Shown piece by piece: positions 1 through 11,502 of a stretch of DNA of 64,000 nucleotides. A program made the position numbers and the translations under genes. The notes beneath the pieces are model-generated. The model ran no database searches and was not told the DNA's origin. It saw nothing but the letters and a program-made list of their open reading frames with translations. Each line of letters starts with the position of its first letter. Within the stretch, counting starts at the first letter, position 1. Source of the stretch: Paraescarpia echinospica (taxonomy: Eukaryota > Annelida > Polychaeta > Sabellida > Siboglinidae); NCBI GenBank assembly GCA_020002185.1, contig CM034537.1, forward strand, positions 8,409,047 through 8,473,046, given 5' to 3'.

Positions 1-480
1 TGGCGTACTTTGTCGATAAAAAGACCTCTGACCTTGATAACGGCGTCTGCGCTTACCCTCGCTGCGTTGCCACTTCCACGACCTCTGGTTTCGTCGGCGG
101 GGAAGGGCGATTAGTCACCGGAATGATGGATCGACCCGTCGTCTCGTCCTCGTCACACGAATATGCTGCACCACTAGTTTTCTTTATGATAAGGGACACA
201 ACAGTATTGTTTCACCTTTTTCTACATATTCGCCAGGGGCACTATTTAGGTCATGACCAATTCGCCAGGGTACGCCACTTTGTCCTAAAACTTTGGTGTA
301 GAACTTTGTTCTGGAAATTTGACGTTGAACTTTGACCGTTACCTTTTTTTTACCTTGGCCTTGACCTTTGACCATCCACCGGAAGTGACGTCATTTCAAC
401 CTTCAAACGAGCCGCGCCGCGGTCCCTTTATTTAAACCTAACATACTATTGATGGCTATGTAGAATCATCAACATCTTTT
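1..480. repeat. Noncoding Polinton-like repeat relic
   Basis: No coding sequence is convincing here. The stretch contains the phrases 'cgccagggg' and 'gtcatgac' and runs of 'tgacctttgacc', which recur in inverted orientation at about 5340-5500 and resemble the noncoding block at 14150-14700 inside the Polinton. I read it as the edge of an old noncoding Polinton-type fragment. This is inference from shared motifs, not from an alignment. Confidence 0.35.
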
Positions 481-589
481 GGCCAAACCCCATCTCGAAC
501 TCTGATCTACACGGGTTCGGAAGGACGGGAAGCAAACCCGTCACCTAAGACGTCCAGATACGCAGGTGGAGATGGACTGGTGGAGAGAG

Positions 590-680
590 AAGGGGACGGA
601 CGGACGGACGGACGGACGGACGGACGGACGGACGGACGGACGGACGGACGGACGGACGGACGGACGGACGGACGGACAGA
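590..680. repeat. (GGAC)n tetranucleotide microsatellite
   Basis: About 20 uninterrupted copies of the tetramer cgga/ggac. The serine/proline/valine-rich open frames across it on the minus strand are products of the repeat and are not genes. Confidence 0.95.
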
Positions 681-829
681 CAGAGAGTGGGGAGAGGAAG
701 AGAGAGGTAGACAGGCAGACTGACAGACATAGAGACATATAGACAAAGAAAGTTAGAGAGAGATATCTGGGAGCAGGGATTTACTTTTGTGATACCATGG
801 AAGATGTGTGTGTGTGGGGGGGGGGGGGG

Positions 830-2024
830 TAAAGCCCTGCGCGGGCTGGAAATCTGAGCCCGCACCCGCCCCGCAACTATGTAATTTGACCCGCAGCCCG
901 CCCCGCATATTTTGCCACATCCTAGCCCGCAGCCTGCCCCACCCCGCAGTAACTTGGCCCGCAACCCGCCCCACTCCGCAGTAATTAGTCAAAAGTCAGC
1001 TCGCACCCGCCCCGCAGCCCACAACAGATGACATGGAATCATTAAAAATAGATCATCTTTATTAATCGTTGTTGTTTACAATATTAACAAATGCACAGCG
1101 CTGGGTGACAACCATGCCGTACTTGGAATTCCATCTTTAAGAAAAATAGAACCCTTGTCATTATAATGTAAATGCCTAATTAATCTAATTGATATAACTC
1201 AGCACAAGTGAATATGCAATGGCAGTTGATCATTTTTTATGAGGAACAATGAAATTCACACCGCTGGCATTAATTTTAGTGGCATCCTATGATCTTATAA
1301 TCTATTTGCCATTGTACTGCATGAACAAAGGCAGTGTTGCAATTTGCAATCTGCTGATATTAGAAGTTTGCAATTTATATTTTCTGATCGTAGACTACCG
1401 ATTGTTGAGAGGGTTTTCACATGTCCATGTAACAGGCTCAAAATCCCCTCTGGACCAGGCTACTGGCACCGGATTATACTAGTGTAGAAGGCAATTTGAC
1501 TTGAACCATCTTACTTCTACAGAGGAAGACTGACAGTTCTTATTTTTAGCAGTTAGGCATTGTCAGCCAGTGCCAAGTGGCATGGTCTCCAGTCTCCATA
1601 CATCAAAGGCATTTCCTGTCTAATTGGAGGGGTAACTGCTCTTTATGGACATCCTGGTGGCTTAATTACACAAACAGATTGATGGCCTGAACTGATACTT
1701 CCTCCTGGAAGAAGCCAGTAGTCACACCTGACTGAAGCTGGCAAGGCAGGCCAGGACATGTTATCATAACACTGTTTAAACACAAACAAAAGGACAATCC
1801 AGTAATCCCCAATTAACTAGCTCAAAGAATGTCCCACCTTTGACTAACTGTTGACCATTAATGAGTTACAAAAATCAGCTCGCAGTAGCCTGCATGAAGA
1901 AATTACTAGCACGCAGACCGCCCCGCCCCGCACAAATTGAAACTTAACCCGCATCGCACCGCAACAACAACAAAAAATCCAGCCAGCGGGCTGCGGGCCA
2001 AAACCCGCCCCGCGCAGGGCTTTA
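830..2024. mobile_element. Non-autonomous hAT-like DNA transposon
   Basis: The ends are inverted copies of TAAAGCCCTGCGCGGG: forward at 830 and reversed, ending at 2024. Subterminal blocks are rich in 'cccgccccgc', as in Ac-like hAT elements. The element sits inside a GT/G-rich tract present on both sides, so the target duplication cannot be read cleanly. The interior (about 1170-1620) is closely similar to the interior of the element at 45649-47019, which has a clear 8-bp duplication, supporting a hAT assignment. No intact transposase frame is present. Confidence 0.6.
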
Positions 2025-2345
2025 GTGTGTGTGTGTGTGTGTGGGGGGGGGGGTAATTGGTGTTTTAATGTGAAAACATTTGTGTGGGGCCATGTGTTAA
2101 TAAAACACAATTATAACACAGTTTAAAGGGCAAGTGTCTCTTGATATAATTATTTTCGTGCGATAAAAAGAATTGTACCCTTGACAAAGGACACACAGCG
2201 AACAACATGGTATTATAATACTTGAATGTGGTGTGTAGCGTCCGTGTAGGCCTAACTATGTGCGGGTGTCTGCGGAAATGTGTGGGTCAGTGCGTGTGTG
2301 CGTGTGTGCGTGTGTGCGTGTGTGCGTGTGTGTGTCCGTGTGTTT
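2025..2345. repeat. GT-rich low-complexity sequence
   Basis: GT/G tract at 2025-2053 and tgtgtgcg repeats at about 2290-2345 flank ordinary AT-rich sequence. No gene seen. Confidence 0.7.
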
Positions 2346-2409
2346 CTATAGTTGTTTACAGCTAAGTTATATCAAAGCACAAATGTCATATTCGGTTCAG
2401 GCAGTACAT

Positions 2410-2720
2410 TTTTACTGTTAGGCCTACTGATCTCCAGTTGTCATAATCAGGTACATTTCCTTTCTCGAGGATACAGACAACAGCACCGTCTTTCCAGTCT
2501 TCAGGAAGGAGAGAGTAGATCCAGGTCTGGTTGCATAGTCCGCACATCCACTCTACAATTGTTTCACCGCCTACTTTGATAATTTCAGCTGTGATTTAGT
2601 CTATGCAAGGTGATTTGTTTGTCTTAAGTGTCGAAATGGCCTTCCTTCATCCTCCATGAACTCCTCTGTGCCTATTGGGAGCACGCTCTGACGGTTGTCA
2701 ATTTTGGACGGTGTGCTAGA
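2410..2720 (-). pseudogene. LINE reverse transcriptase fragment (RTE/Jockey-like)
   Basis: Translating the minus strand gives a run resembling the fingers region of non-LTR reverse transcriptases: an 'ITAEIIKVGG'-like stretch followed by 'LPEDWKDGAVVCILEKGN' and 'DYDNWRSV'. This matches the conserved layout of a proposed ORF2 region before the catalytic palm. An in-frame stop lies inside, and neither the catalytic box nor the 3' end is present. It is a short dead fragment; the clade is uncertain. Confidence 0.6.
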
Positions 2721-3324
2721 TGCTGTTGAGAACGTCCCTAACGTGTTCTGCCGATGTCTAATTTAAAATGATACTCAAGTAAATATTAAAATGTCATCGA
2801 TAGTAAATATACTCCCACCATTTCTTGTTCAATGTGACTGTATTATATATTTTTAAACAGTGAATCCTTCCTTCACACTAGATAACGAAATATTAGTTAG
2901 CTGGTGTCAATGTAACTGTTCATAGTAATTCATGTAAATAAAAAACTTACAACACAAACTCACCTCTATTCTTGGAATTTTTTTCAACAGTAAATAACTG
3001 GTCAAAGAAAAATAATCTATATGGTATATGGACATTATAAAGAAACGACAATAACAATCATTTTACCCAGACTATTCTATTATTAATGGTAGATTAACAA
3101 GAAATAAAGCAGATGTTGTTAACAACACTGGGTGACGTTAATCCTTGAAGGTGACCTTGAACTGGTGTCTGGGTCTTCTTGAATATATAGCATAAAATAA
3201 TATTGCAGAATGAATGAATATACATACTAAAGACATAGACATAATAAAGTAGTTAATTAAACAGATATATACAATTGTTAAAAAAAGGGAAGAATACATG
3301 TAACACATATAAATAATTGCCCTG
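2721..3324. other. AT-rich sequence with no recognised feature
   Basis: No convincing open frame, RNA gene or repeat boundary was seen in this stretch. Confidence 0.6.
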
Positions 3325-3327
3325 TTA

Positions 3328-4332
3328 AGGCCCTATTACACTGCTCGACGGCAGCGGCAAAACCTCGACGGCAAAGCGGCAAAGCGGCAAACCGCGACCA
3401 GAGCCTAGTACACAGAGTGCTGCAATATTCCACGGCATATGCACATTTGTCACGTGAACAGCTTGTAAATGCTGTAAAATATGGCGGGCAAAAGAAGCAA
3501 TCGATAGGAGGAAGCACTGCTCCTACTGTTGTTAGTCAGAAGGCTAAACAAAGCAACAGTCGACGACGAAAGCGACGTGTCTTGGTACACGAAACTCTCC
3601 AGAAGATAAACAACCATGAAATTCCATAGGCTTGTCCGTGAACTGGACAGTTACGATTATTGTTTTTTTACCTACTTTCGTATGCCACAAGAGCAGTTTG
3701 CTGTACTACTAAGTATCGTAGAGGAGGCAATCCGCAAAACAACAACTGACTATATTTATACTGACATCGAAACTTGTGTTGCATTATTTCTATTAATTAT
3801 CACGTACCAGTCATGCCTAGTTTGGCCCAATGCTTTCCCACACGGCCAACTTATTCTTTGCGACTTTGTAATCAGGATGGGATGGAGCATATAGCAATTC
3901 CCGCCTCTTTATCTCTACGATAAGTTTTTCTGCTTACATCATGATTTTTTTTTAGGGCTATCAACAGGCGGCGCTGCTAGTTCAGGGTTATCAACCACTG
4001 TTATCAACAGACGGCGCTGCTAATTCGAATCCGTTTTCCTTTATTTGAAGTGTTTACATCGCTATATTGGAACACGTGCAATCTGACATGTGCACTTTGA
4101 CGTCATACAAAAACAACAACGCTGATTGGTCAAAGAGAAATTTGCCAGGCGGCATTTTCTGAAAAATCGCTTCTGTTTCGATTCTCGACGGTTTGCCGTC
4201 AAGCAGTTTTGCCGTCGAGCGGTTTGCCGTCGAGCAGTGTACTAGGGTCTCGGTAATTCAATATAGAGCGGTTTTTATTTTGCCGTTTGCCGTCGCGGAT
4301 TGCCGTTGCCGTCGAGCAGTGTAATAGGGCCT
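3328..4332 (+). mobile_element. PIF/Harbinger-like DNA transposon, internally deleted
   Basis: The element starts AGGCCCTATTACACTGCTCG and ends with its inverse. It is flanked by TTA at 3325-3327 and 4333-4335, the 3-bp target typical of Harbinger. Inside each end the 'gacggcaa'/'ttgccgtc' motif is reiterated. It carries a fragment of a Harbinger-type nuclease gene. At 1005 bp it is too short for an autonomous element, which usually exceeds 2.5 kb and carries a nuclease and a Myb-like gene. A decayed relative lies at 55150-56040 inside MROH1. Confidence 0.8.
3616..3894 (+). pseudogene. Harbinger nuclease N-terminal fragment
   Basis: The frame has 'ELDSYDYCFFTYFRMPQEQF' followed by an 'LLSIVEEAIRKTT' stretch. 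This is the N-terminal signature of PIF/Harbinger nucleases (HARBI1-like), in which an FxxYFRM motif precedes the DDE domain. The frame then diverges and stops after 92 residues, so the catalytic DDE triad is absent. It lies between the inverted repeats of the Harbinger element and cannot be active. A preceding frame (3417-3629) may be part of the same or the partner protein. Confidence 0.65.
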
Positions 4333-4335
4333 TTA

Positions 4336-4740
4336 GACGTAAAAACGTATATAACATTGTATAAAATGTGACCTGACTTATGATACATAATTATAATGTC
4401 CTAATCATGGTAGGCCGTTTGTAAAAAAGAAGTAATAATATAACCCCAAACTGTTTAAAATACCTACTCATTAAATACATAACTTTTCAATACTTTGTGT
4501 TGTATTTGTTTTTAAAAAGATGAATATTGTGACAACAGATTAATGAATTATCAAGAGAATTCCAGACTTTAACACCTTTAATTGATAGACACATACTTTT
4601 CAAGATGGTACGAGCATAACATTTTGTAAAATTATGGACTTTTCTGGTCGCATGGACAGAGTCATACATACTAAAAAACTGTTGTACATTATTTGGCAAC
4701 TGATCACAATATTTCTCAAACATAACCATCTGGTTGGTGA
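4336..4740. other. AT-rich sequence with no recognised feature
   Basis: No gene or repeat boundary is recognised between the Harbinger element and the diverged tandem repeats that begin near 4750. Confidence 0.5.
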
Positions 4741-4749
4741 CCCGAGGTA

Positions 4750-5330
4750 CGGTATGGAATTAATACCTGATATGGTACGAGTGGAGCTAAGGTCAAACAA
4801 GGTCACCGTGAAATGATGAATATTCAATTTTTTGGCAATACCGCGAAAGCCATAAAGTTACAATGACCCAGCAAATATTTAATTTATATGTACGTATCAT
4901 ATACTGTGTAAAAGACCCAATTCTCTCCGTGAAAATGAGATATGACATGGGGCTGTCAGTTGAGGAGTAGGTGTAAAGCGACGATCAAACAGTCACCGTC
5001 AAGCTATAAATGTTCGAAATTGTGTCATCCCGCAAACATCATACAATATGATTGGTTGCGTACACCTACGTTACCTAACTATTCATGGCAATGTCGTATA
5101 CCGTTGGAAAGCCAATGGTCTCCCCATAAATAGGGGATACGACGGGGAGCTATCAAGTGGTGCAGTAGGTGTGTGGTGAAGGTTAAACAAGGTGACCATC
5201 AAATGACGAATGTTCAAAACTACGCCACACCAAAAGTTATAATTACAATGGTTAGTAGTACTGTATATAGTTTTCACTGCATGGAATGCGTCATGCATCA
5301 GTGCAATGTGCAAATGACGTCACTTCCTGT
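4750..5330 (+). repeat. Diverged tandem repeats of about 200 bp (Polinton-type noncoding)
   Basis: Three diverged units each contain a 'gaggta/gagata-tgacatgg' block followed by 'ggtcaaacaaggtcaccgt' and 'aaatgatgaatgttc'. They start near 4750, 4935 and 5120. The same array appears in reverse orientation at about 26745-27300, on the other side of the intact Polinton. The stretch is noncoding. Confidence 0.6.
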
Positions 5331-5339
5331 GCAAAAAGT

Positions 5340-5660
5340 TCATTCCCGGCGCACAAAGATCAAGGTCAGGCGGCGCCCCCTGGCGAATACGTCATGAACT
5401 AAATAACGCCCCCTGGTGAATAGGTGGTGAACTAGAAAATAGATCAAAATACTGGGTCAAAGTTATAGGTCAAAGTTCGAGAACAAGGTCAAAGGTTCAA
5501 TAAAGAGGGTGGTGCCGACTATCGGTACGTTTTTCCCATGTCAAAAGATAGGCAGCAAGATAGAGACCTCTTTTGAAAGCTAATTTGAGACACACTTTAA
5601 AAAGGAAATTTTCCCATGTTAGAAGATAGGCATCAAACTAGAGCCTCTTTGAGAAATTCT
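5340..5660. repeat. Noncoding Polinton relic with CTCF-like motifs
   Basis: This contains 'gcgccccctggcgaa' and 'acgccccctggtgaa', and then two copies related to the 'cccatgttaaagcatagg' motif at about 5537 and 5617. Both motif types are found in the intact Polinton (14150-14720 and its inverted repeats), so this looks like a fragment of a related element. Confidence 0.5.
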
Positions 5661-7683
5661 CCCACAACTTTCTTACTTTAACGCATATGTGTCTCTAGCG
5701 GATGCCATTCTGTGGCGGATTATTGAAAAATAAACGCGGGTAAACGACGAGAGTAACTACGTCTCTCTTCAGTCCGTCAAATACCCAAATTCTGAGGTGG
5801 ACTAGACTGTGTTGGGTACCGCTCGATCTATCGAGTTCCGATCTTCGGCGCAGTGGTTGCGCCGGCACGTGGCGTCCGGCGAGTTTCATATCATAGTTTG
5901 ACCTATTGACCTACCAAGAATCGCCGCCGTCTATTCGGATCTCTATTCGTCGACACACTTCCAGGAACATAAGCAGAGGCCGAAGAACACACGTCAATAT
6001 GTGTTCTTCGGCCTCGGTTGCCATTCTGTGGTGCATTATCGAAAAATAAACGCGGGTAAACGAATAGAGTAACTAAGACTCTTTTCAGGCCGCCGAATAC
6101 CCAACTTCACAAGCAGATCAGGTTGTGTTGGGTACCGTTCTGTCTATCGAGTTGTGGTCTTCGGCGTCGTGGTCGCGCCGGCATGAGGCGTCTGGCGAGT
6201 TTCAAGTCAAAGTTTGACCTATTGACCTACCAAGAATCACACCTACTGACTTTACGTGTCATTTTGTGGCGACCAGTTCGCATAAGTAACTTTCAAAAAG
6301 GTTATTATCTAAAAAATACTATGTCCAAAACAGCTAAGGAAAACCACGTGACATACCTTCATTCCGAGAGGCAGCGATCTGTTTGGGTTCAACTCTAATG
6401 GTGCGGCCATGAGACTCATATGACCTATCCAGACACGATATTTGCTTCTCGATATTCGAAAAGAGAATTATGATAGTCTGAATCAAGGTACTTAAACTAG
6501 TTTCTAGCGCCACGTCATTTACGTAACCAATCAGACCGAACGTATATCACATTACTTCGGGTATGACGACACTTCCGATGTAGCGCCTACTATTAGGAAG
6601 CGATCATCTTTCAAACAATTCACTTCCGGATGCACGACTTAGGTTAATATAAACAATGTGTGCGGCCATGAGAGATATGCGACATCCGGCGCCACACAAC
6701 GTGATGTACTTTCGGTCTGATTGGTTATGTAAATGACGCTATAAACTAGTTTAAGTACCTGTATTGAGACGATTATGAAAATTATCTTTTCGAAGCTCGA
6801 TAAGTAAACATTGTGTCTGTATACCTCATACGAATCTCATGGCAGCACCATTAGAGGTGAACCCGAACAGGTCGCTGCCTTTCGAAATCAAGGTATGTCA
6901 CATGATTTTCCTTAGCTGTTTTAGACAGTCATTTTTTTCGATAATAGCCTTTTTGAAAGTTACTTATGCGTACTGTTCGCCCCAAATTGACACGTATAGT
7001 CACTAGGTGGGTTTCTTGGAAGGCCAATTGGTCAAACTATGATATGAAACTCACCGGACGCCTCCTGCCGGCGTGACCACGCCACCAAAGACCACAACTC
7101 GATAAACAGAACGGTACCCAACACAACTTGATACCAAGTTGGGTATCCGGCGGACTGAAGAGAGTCGTAGTCACTCTTGTCATTTACCCGCGTATATTTT
7201 TTTGATAACCGTCCGCAGAATGGTAACCACTATATATATTGATTGACATGTAGTCTCCGGCATTTGCTCCAGTTTACGGGAGTGTGTCGACGAATAGAGA
7301 TCCGACATACAAGGTATATGTCTTTACTCTAACTAGTTACATCTGCGTCCTTTGGAAGGCGCCGGACGTCACATATCACTCGTTGCTGCGCACAGTGTTT
7401 ATAAATTCTACTAGATGGCGCGACACTTAGTGTAAGAAATTCCCTAAACCAAGTGAATGGAGTGATCACGGGCAGTGTTTGTAAATACGGAAGTGTGTCG
7501 CTGGAAAGATGGTCACTTCGTGTACATGTTTTCTGCTAGATGGCGTTGTACACACTAATTGACACGTAAAGTCACTAGGCAGTGCTTCTTGGTAGGTCAA
7601 TAGGCCAAACTATGATATGAAACTCGCCGGACGCCACACGCCGACGCGACCTCGGCGCCAGAGACCACAACTCGATAGAGGGA

Positions 7684-9511
7684 CTGTGGTAGATTAACTC
7701 AGCTTTTTGTTGCCTGCAACGGAAGACGAGGTGAGACGACTGGTCAACCAGAGTTCCTGAAAGTCGTGTTCATTCGACCCAATGCCGACCTGGCTTCTGA
7801 AAGAACAGTTAGACTGTCTTCTACTAAACATTACAAACATTGTCAACGTGTCCATGTCAACTTGAATTGTGCCGACAAAAATGAAAGCTGCACTCGTAAC
7901 GCCTTTGCTGAAGAAGCCTTCCTTGGACAAGGATGTCATGAACAACTTCCGCCCTATCTCTAATATGTCCTTTAACTAAAATTGACAGCGAGGGGTTGTG
8001 CTGAACAAGCTCATTGATGTCGTCTCGTGCAACAATCTGCACGAAAAATTCCAATCCGCCTACAAGCCGAATCACAGTATTGAAACTCCACTGATGCGAA
8101 TCCAGAATGACACCCTGATGACCGCGGACAACAAGAGGGGTGTCGTATTGTTCCCACTTGATCTATCAGCGACCTTTGACACTGTAGATCATATGCTGCT
8201 GTTGGCTTGCGTGAAGAGCGCGGATGTCATCGGCGTCGCGCATCAGTGGATTAAGTCATACTTGACTTCGAGGACTCAGACTGTCTGTCTAGGCCAGACC
8301 CATTGAGTCTCGTCGGAGCTGTTCCAAGGAGTGCCACAAGGGCCTGTTCTTGGCCCAGTTTTGTTTACACTCTACACGGGACCCATTGGGCAGATAGTTA
8401 GGCGGCACCGACTCCATCTCTTTGCCGATGATTGTCAATTGTATGTCTCATTTAAGATCAAGGAGACTAACGACGAGACCGCTGAACTAGCACGCATCCA
8501 AGCATGTGTGGGAGAACTGAAAGCATGGATGATTCATCATCGTCTTCAACTGAATGACAACAAGAGTGAAATACTTGTGATCATCACACCAAGCTAGGCC
8601 AGCAAGCACAGCCTGACTGATGTCGTCATCGGTGGCAGCATCCTCAAGCCTACTACCGTCGCTCGTAATTTTGGAGTAATGTTTGACAGTGAGAATGAAA
8701 TCGCAAGTGTCAAACTGTGCCAGGCAGCAAACTTTCATCTACATCGAATTCGTTCCATCAGATATTGCTTGACACAACATGCCACTGAACTCCTGGTTCA
8801 CTCCCTCGCCATATCGCGACTGGACTATGGAATGTGGCAGCTCGCGTTGTGGTCAAAGCCAGCCGCTATGATCACATAACACCCATCGTAAAGACTCTCT
8901 ATTGGCTGCCCGTCCGGTACCGTATCGAGTACAAGGTCGTACTGATGACGTGTTAAGCCCTTCATCTGCTTGCGCCGAGCTACATCACAGACCTGCTCCA
9001 GTTCTACCGGCTCAGCAGAACGTTGCGATCGTCACCAGATTCTCTACTTGGTGTACGCAGTGCACATCTCCGCCAGTACGGTGATCGTGCCTTCTCCATA
9101 GCTGCTCCTCGTCTGTTAAACAAACTTCCCCACGATATGCGCAAATGTGACTCTTTACACCACTTCAAAAGACTCCTAAAGACTCACCTGTTCAAACGCG
9201 AGCCTACTACTCCTGAACTTTCACTGTCGTTTAATGTTGTCGCGCGATTGGACTTTTACTGATTATTTATTCTATGCTATGTTTATACGATCTTAAATCT
9301 ATATGCTGTTTTATAATGTTTTTATAAGTTTCTTAATAATAATTTGATTCGACATTTTGTGCCACGTTTTTATTATCTTACACTGTTAGTGCTATTTGTT
9401 ATGTTAATAAAATCTCGACTTTTTAAATTGTTTTTTTGTCAAAGCGCCTTCGAACATGGTAACCTGGAGTCACGGCGCTTTATAAATGCTCTAATTATTA
9501 TTATTATTACC
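7684..9511 (+). mobile_element. 5'-truncated L2/CR1-like LINE
   Basis: This is a LINE inserted in the right arm of the foldback element. It carries reverse transcriptase from the fingers region to the C-terminus, then a 3' tail ending in 'ggcgctttataaatgct' and (ATT)n at about 9490-9510. That hairpin-like tail with a short ATT repeat is characteristic of L2-group LINEs. The endonuclease domain and 5' end are missing. Confidence 0.75.
7750..9262 (+). pseudogene. L2/CR1-like reverse transcriptase, frame-broken
   Basis: Conserved reverse transcriptase blocks appear in order across several frames: 'MPTWLLKEQL', 'PLLKKPSLD', 'NNFRPISN', '[12 protein letters not shown]', '[11 protein letters not shown]', then 'GVPQGPVLGPVLFTLY' and the catalytic FADD box (in 'LFADDCQLY' near 8420), followed by the 'SRLDYG' and 'RAFSIAAPRLLNKLP' C-terminal blocks (9080-9250). 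In-frame stops at about 8304 and 8595 and several frame changes break it. The FADD box is intact, but the gene cannot make a full protein. Confidence 0.8.
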
Positions 9512-9659
9512 CGACAGAGCCTGGTTCACTTGTGAAGTTGGGTATTCGGAGGACTGAAAAGAATCGTAGTTATTCTCGTCGTTTACCCGCGTTTATTTTT
9601 CAATAATCCGCCGCAGAATGGCAACCGGTAGAGACACATGCGCGTCAAAGTAAGAAAGT

Positions 9660-10370
9660 TGTACAAGTCTACCGTGCTGAAACTTTAAAATGTGGTGGCG
9701 GTACCTCGGTAATGTACTAAGCTGGCAAGAATTTACAACGTTCACGCGTTCACACGCTATTCTAAGACGTTATTTCGGTAATGCACTACACTGGCACGAT
9801 ATTAGTATGCAGTCGTAGTTCAAGGCTATAACAATGAAAAGATAGAAGACAATGTACCGGTGTTGTATGCATTGTTGGGTAATGTTATGTAAAAATTAGA
9901 CGACATTGTTACCGCGTTTGATTGATGGGTGTATAATAGCCTTTATATGCGACAAGGCATTCTAATGTTTAGTTGTACCCCTTGCAAGTTGTCAATGGTA
10001 GGTTATTTTTTTAGTATAACTTCACATAAAAAATGGTCGTTTTGAAAGTGACGCTGACAACGGTGTGTAATGTTGTTGTGTATCGTGCTCATCAGTGTTC
10101 CAGAATAGTATACGAAGATAAAATGATGGACTAGAAACCTGATCGTGGTCTAGTATTTCTGTAGATGTTATCAATTGCAGTTAAAGCTGGTTTCGAAGGA
10201 CGCAAAAAAGAAGGGACGAGGTATGGACACAAAGTAATGATGGGAAAATTAGGCCTTACAAGAAAGACAGTTAAAAGGATTACCAATATCACACTAGCAA
10301 AATATAGTTTCCTAAAGCTAAGCTTAATGATCGACCTTTAAAATGTATCTGTGCTGTGACCTATTTAATA
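9660..10370. other. AT-rich sequence with no recognised feature
   Basis: No gene is recognised between the foldback element and the short tandem duplication at 10375. Confidence 0.5.
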
Positions 10371-10374
10371 TTAT

Positions 10375-10600
10375 TGTCACCTTTCTTGCCACCCCAAGTC
10401 TTGTTCTAGTAAAGCGCAATACTATAATATAAAGGTCGTAGACCTGTGTGGTAAGTGGAAGTAGGGCTAAGATAGTAACCTTACCGGAAATTATGTTATT
10501 CTTGCCTTTCCTACCACACTAACTGTTGTTATAGTAAAGGGTTATAATATGATATGAAGGTCGTAGATCTGTATGTTAATTTGGAAGTAGGGCAACATTT
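10375..10600. repeat. Tandem duplication, about 115-130 bp unit
   Basis: Two diverged copies of a unit containing 'cctttcttgccaccc/cctttcctaccacac', 'agtaaag' and 'aggtcgtaga(c/t)ctgt' lie head to tail just left of the Polinton. The stretch is noncoding. Confidence 0.6.
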
Positions 10601-10847
10601 TACGGAAATTACCAAAGGGTGTAGGGTGCACGGTACTACGAGAAAAATGACACAAGATAAGGTTTGCACATTTTATTCATGTATAACACAAAAGAAGGTT
10701 ATTTACAGGTCGCCCTACATTACTGCAAGAACCAAAAACTGGACACTATTTCACCACTGCTCTGATACAGAGTCTTGCAACCAAGTCTTGATACTACACA
10801 ATTGTTTTTGTATGTCAAGTCGGATAGCTTCACATCTGCGTCTAAAA

Positions 10848-10853
10848 CACTCA
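10848..10853. repeat. Target-site duplication, left (CACTCA)
   Basis: The six bases immediately outside the left terminal repeat are CACTCA and are repeated exactly at 24495-24500. Polintons make 6-bp target duplications. Confidence 0.9.
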
Positions 10854-11443
10854 AGTAGTAATACAGGTTAAGTATGATTGATGTTTGCGCAGTCCGGTGC
10901 AAACCCCATGTTAAGAGATAGGGATTTGCACCGGACTGCGCATTTTCTACCGCTTATGATTTATGCAAATGAGCTGAACGGATTTTCCTCCGGTTATACA
11001 AATGACCAATCACGAGCGAGCTGGGCCTTGTGGGCGTGGCTAGTTATGCAAATGAGCTTGGAAAAGTATTTCCGATCCAGGGTTAAAGGATAGAGAATTT
11101 GTACCAGTACGCTCCCGGGTTAAAGGATAGGTCATTTTTATTCCATGTTAAAGCATAGGGAATTTTTTATCCCATGTTAAAGCATAGGGATTTTTCATCG
11201 CAAAGGTATCCGACCACTTTTTGGATTTTTATCCCATGTTAAAGCATAGGAGCTGTTATCGTAAAGGTATACGACGATATTTTGAATTTTCGGTGTGGAT
11301 CAAGCGACGCTACTGGCAACGTATCTGGTCTTGTTTGTTTGTTGCGCGCTCGCGCGAACCGCACCGTGATTGCGCAATACCATCGCTCGCGGCTATAAAT
11401 AAACTCGTACGCGGAGACGTGTCTGAACTTGTTTGTTTTTGTG
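10854..11443 (+). repeat. Left terminal inverted repeat (590 bp)
   Basis: This is nearly identical to the reverse complement of 23905-24494, with equal length. Within it are a perfect 17-bp-arm hairpin (10887-10941), two exact ATGCAAAT octamers, a 'gggcgtggc' GC-box-like site, at least five copies of a 'ccatgttaaagcatagg' motif or variants, and an inward TATA-like 'ctataaataa' near 11393. Confidence 0.9.
10887..10941. promoter_or_regulatory. Terminal hairpin with 17-bp perfect arms
   Basis: GCGCAGTCCGGTGCAAA at 10887-10903 is followed by its exact reverse complement at 10925-10941, with a 21-base loop containing one copy of the reiterated motif. A mirror copy is at 24407-24461. It lies only 33 bp from the element end, a plausible place for an origin or terminal-protein signal. 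The role is inferred. Confidence 0.8.
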
Positions 11444-11454
11444 CGCGCACGAGC

Positions 11455-11502
11455 TTTTCGGCACGCCCACGTGACCTTAACGTTCAACATGCGGCTATAT
11501 AA
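11455..11502 (+). promoter_or_regulatory. Promoter module: E-box and TATA box
   Basis: 'cacgcccacgtgac' contains a CACGTG E-box at 11468-11473. It is followed after 22 bases by the TATA box TATATAA at 11496-11502. The same module with identical spacing precedes the RPA-like gene (14856-14890). It drives the spliced zinc-finger gene starting at 11564. Confidence 0.65.

Larger units (their letters stand above)
5668..9655. mobile_element. Foldback (long palindromic) element, split by an L2-like LINE
   Basis: Sequence from 5668 rightward reappears inverted ending at about 9655 ('caactttcttacttt' at both outer ends). Inner blocks also mirror: 6010-6260 against 6980-7230, and 6290-6560 against 6690-6980. 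The axis lies near 6620. Once the LINE at about 7684-9511 is removed, the element is a palindrome of roughly 2.2 kb with imperfect arms. Each arm contains two related copies of one repeat block. No transposase frame is seen. I could not identify a target duplication. Confidence 0.65.

Noticed and set aside
507..992. Ser/Pro/Val-rich minus-strand frames
   Set aside because: Translations of the GGAC repeat and hAT subterminal GC-rich repeats.
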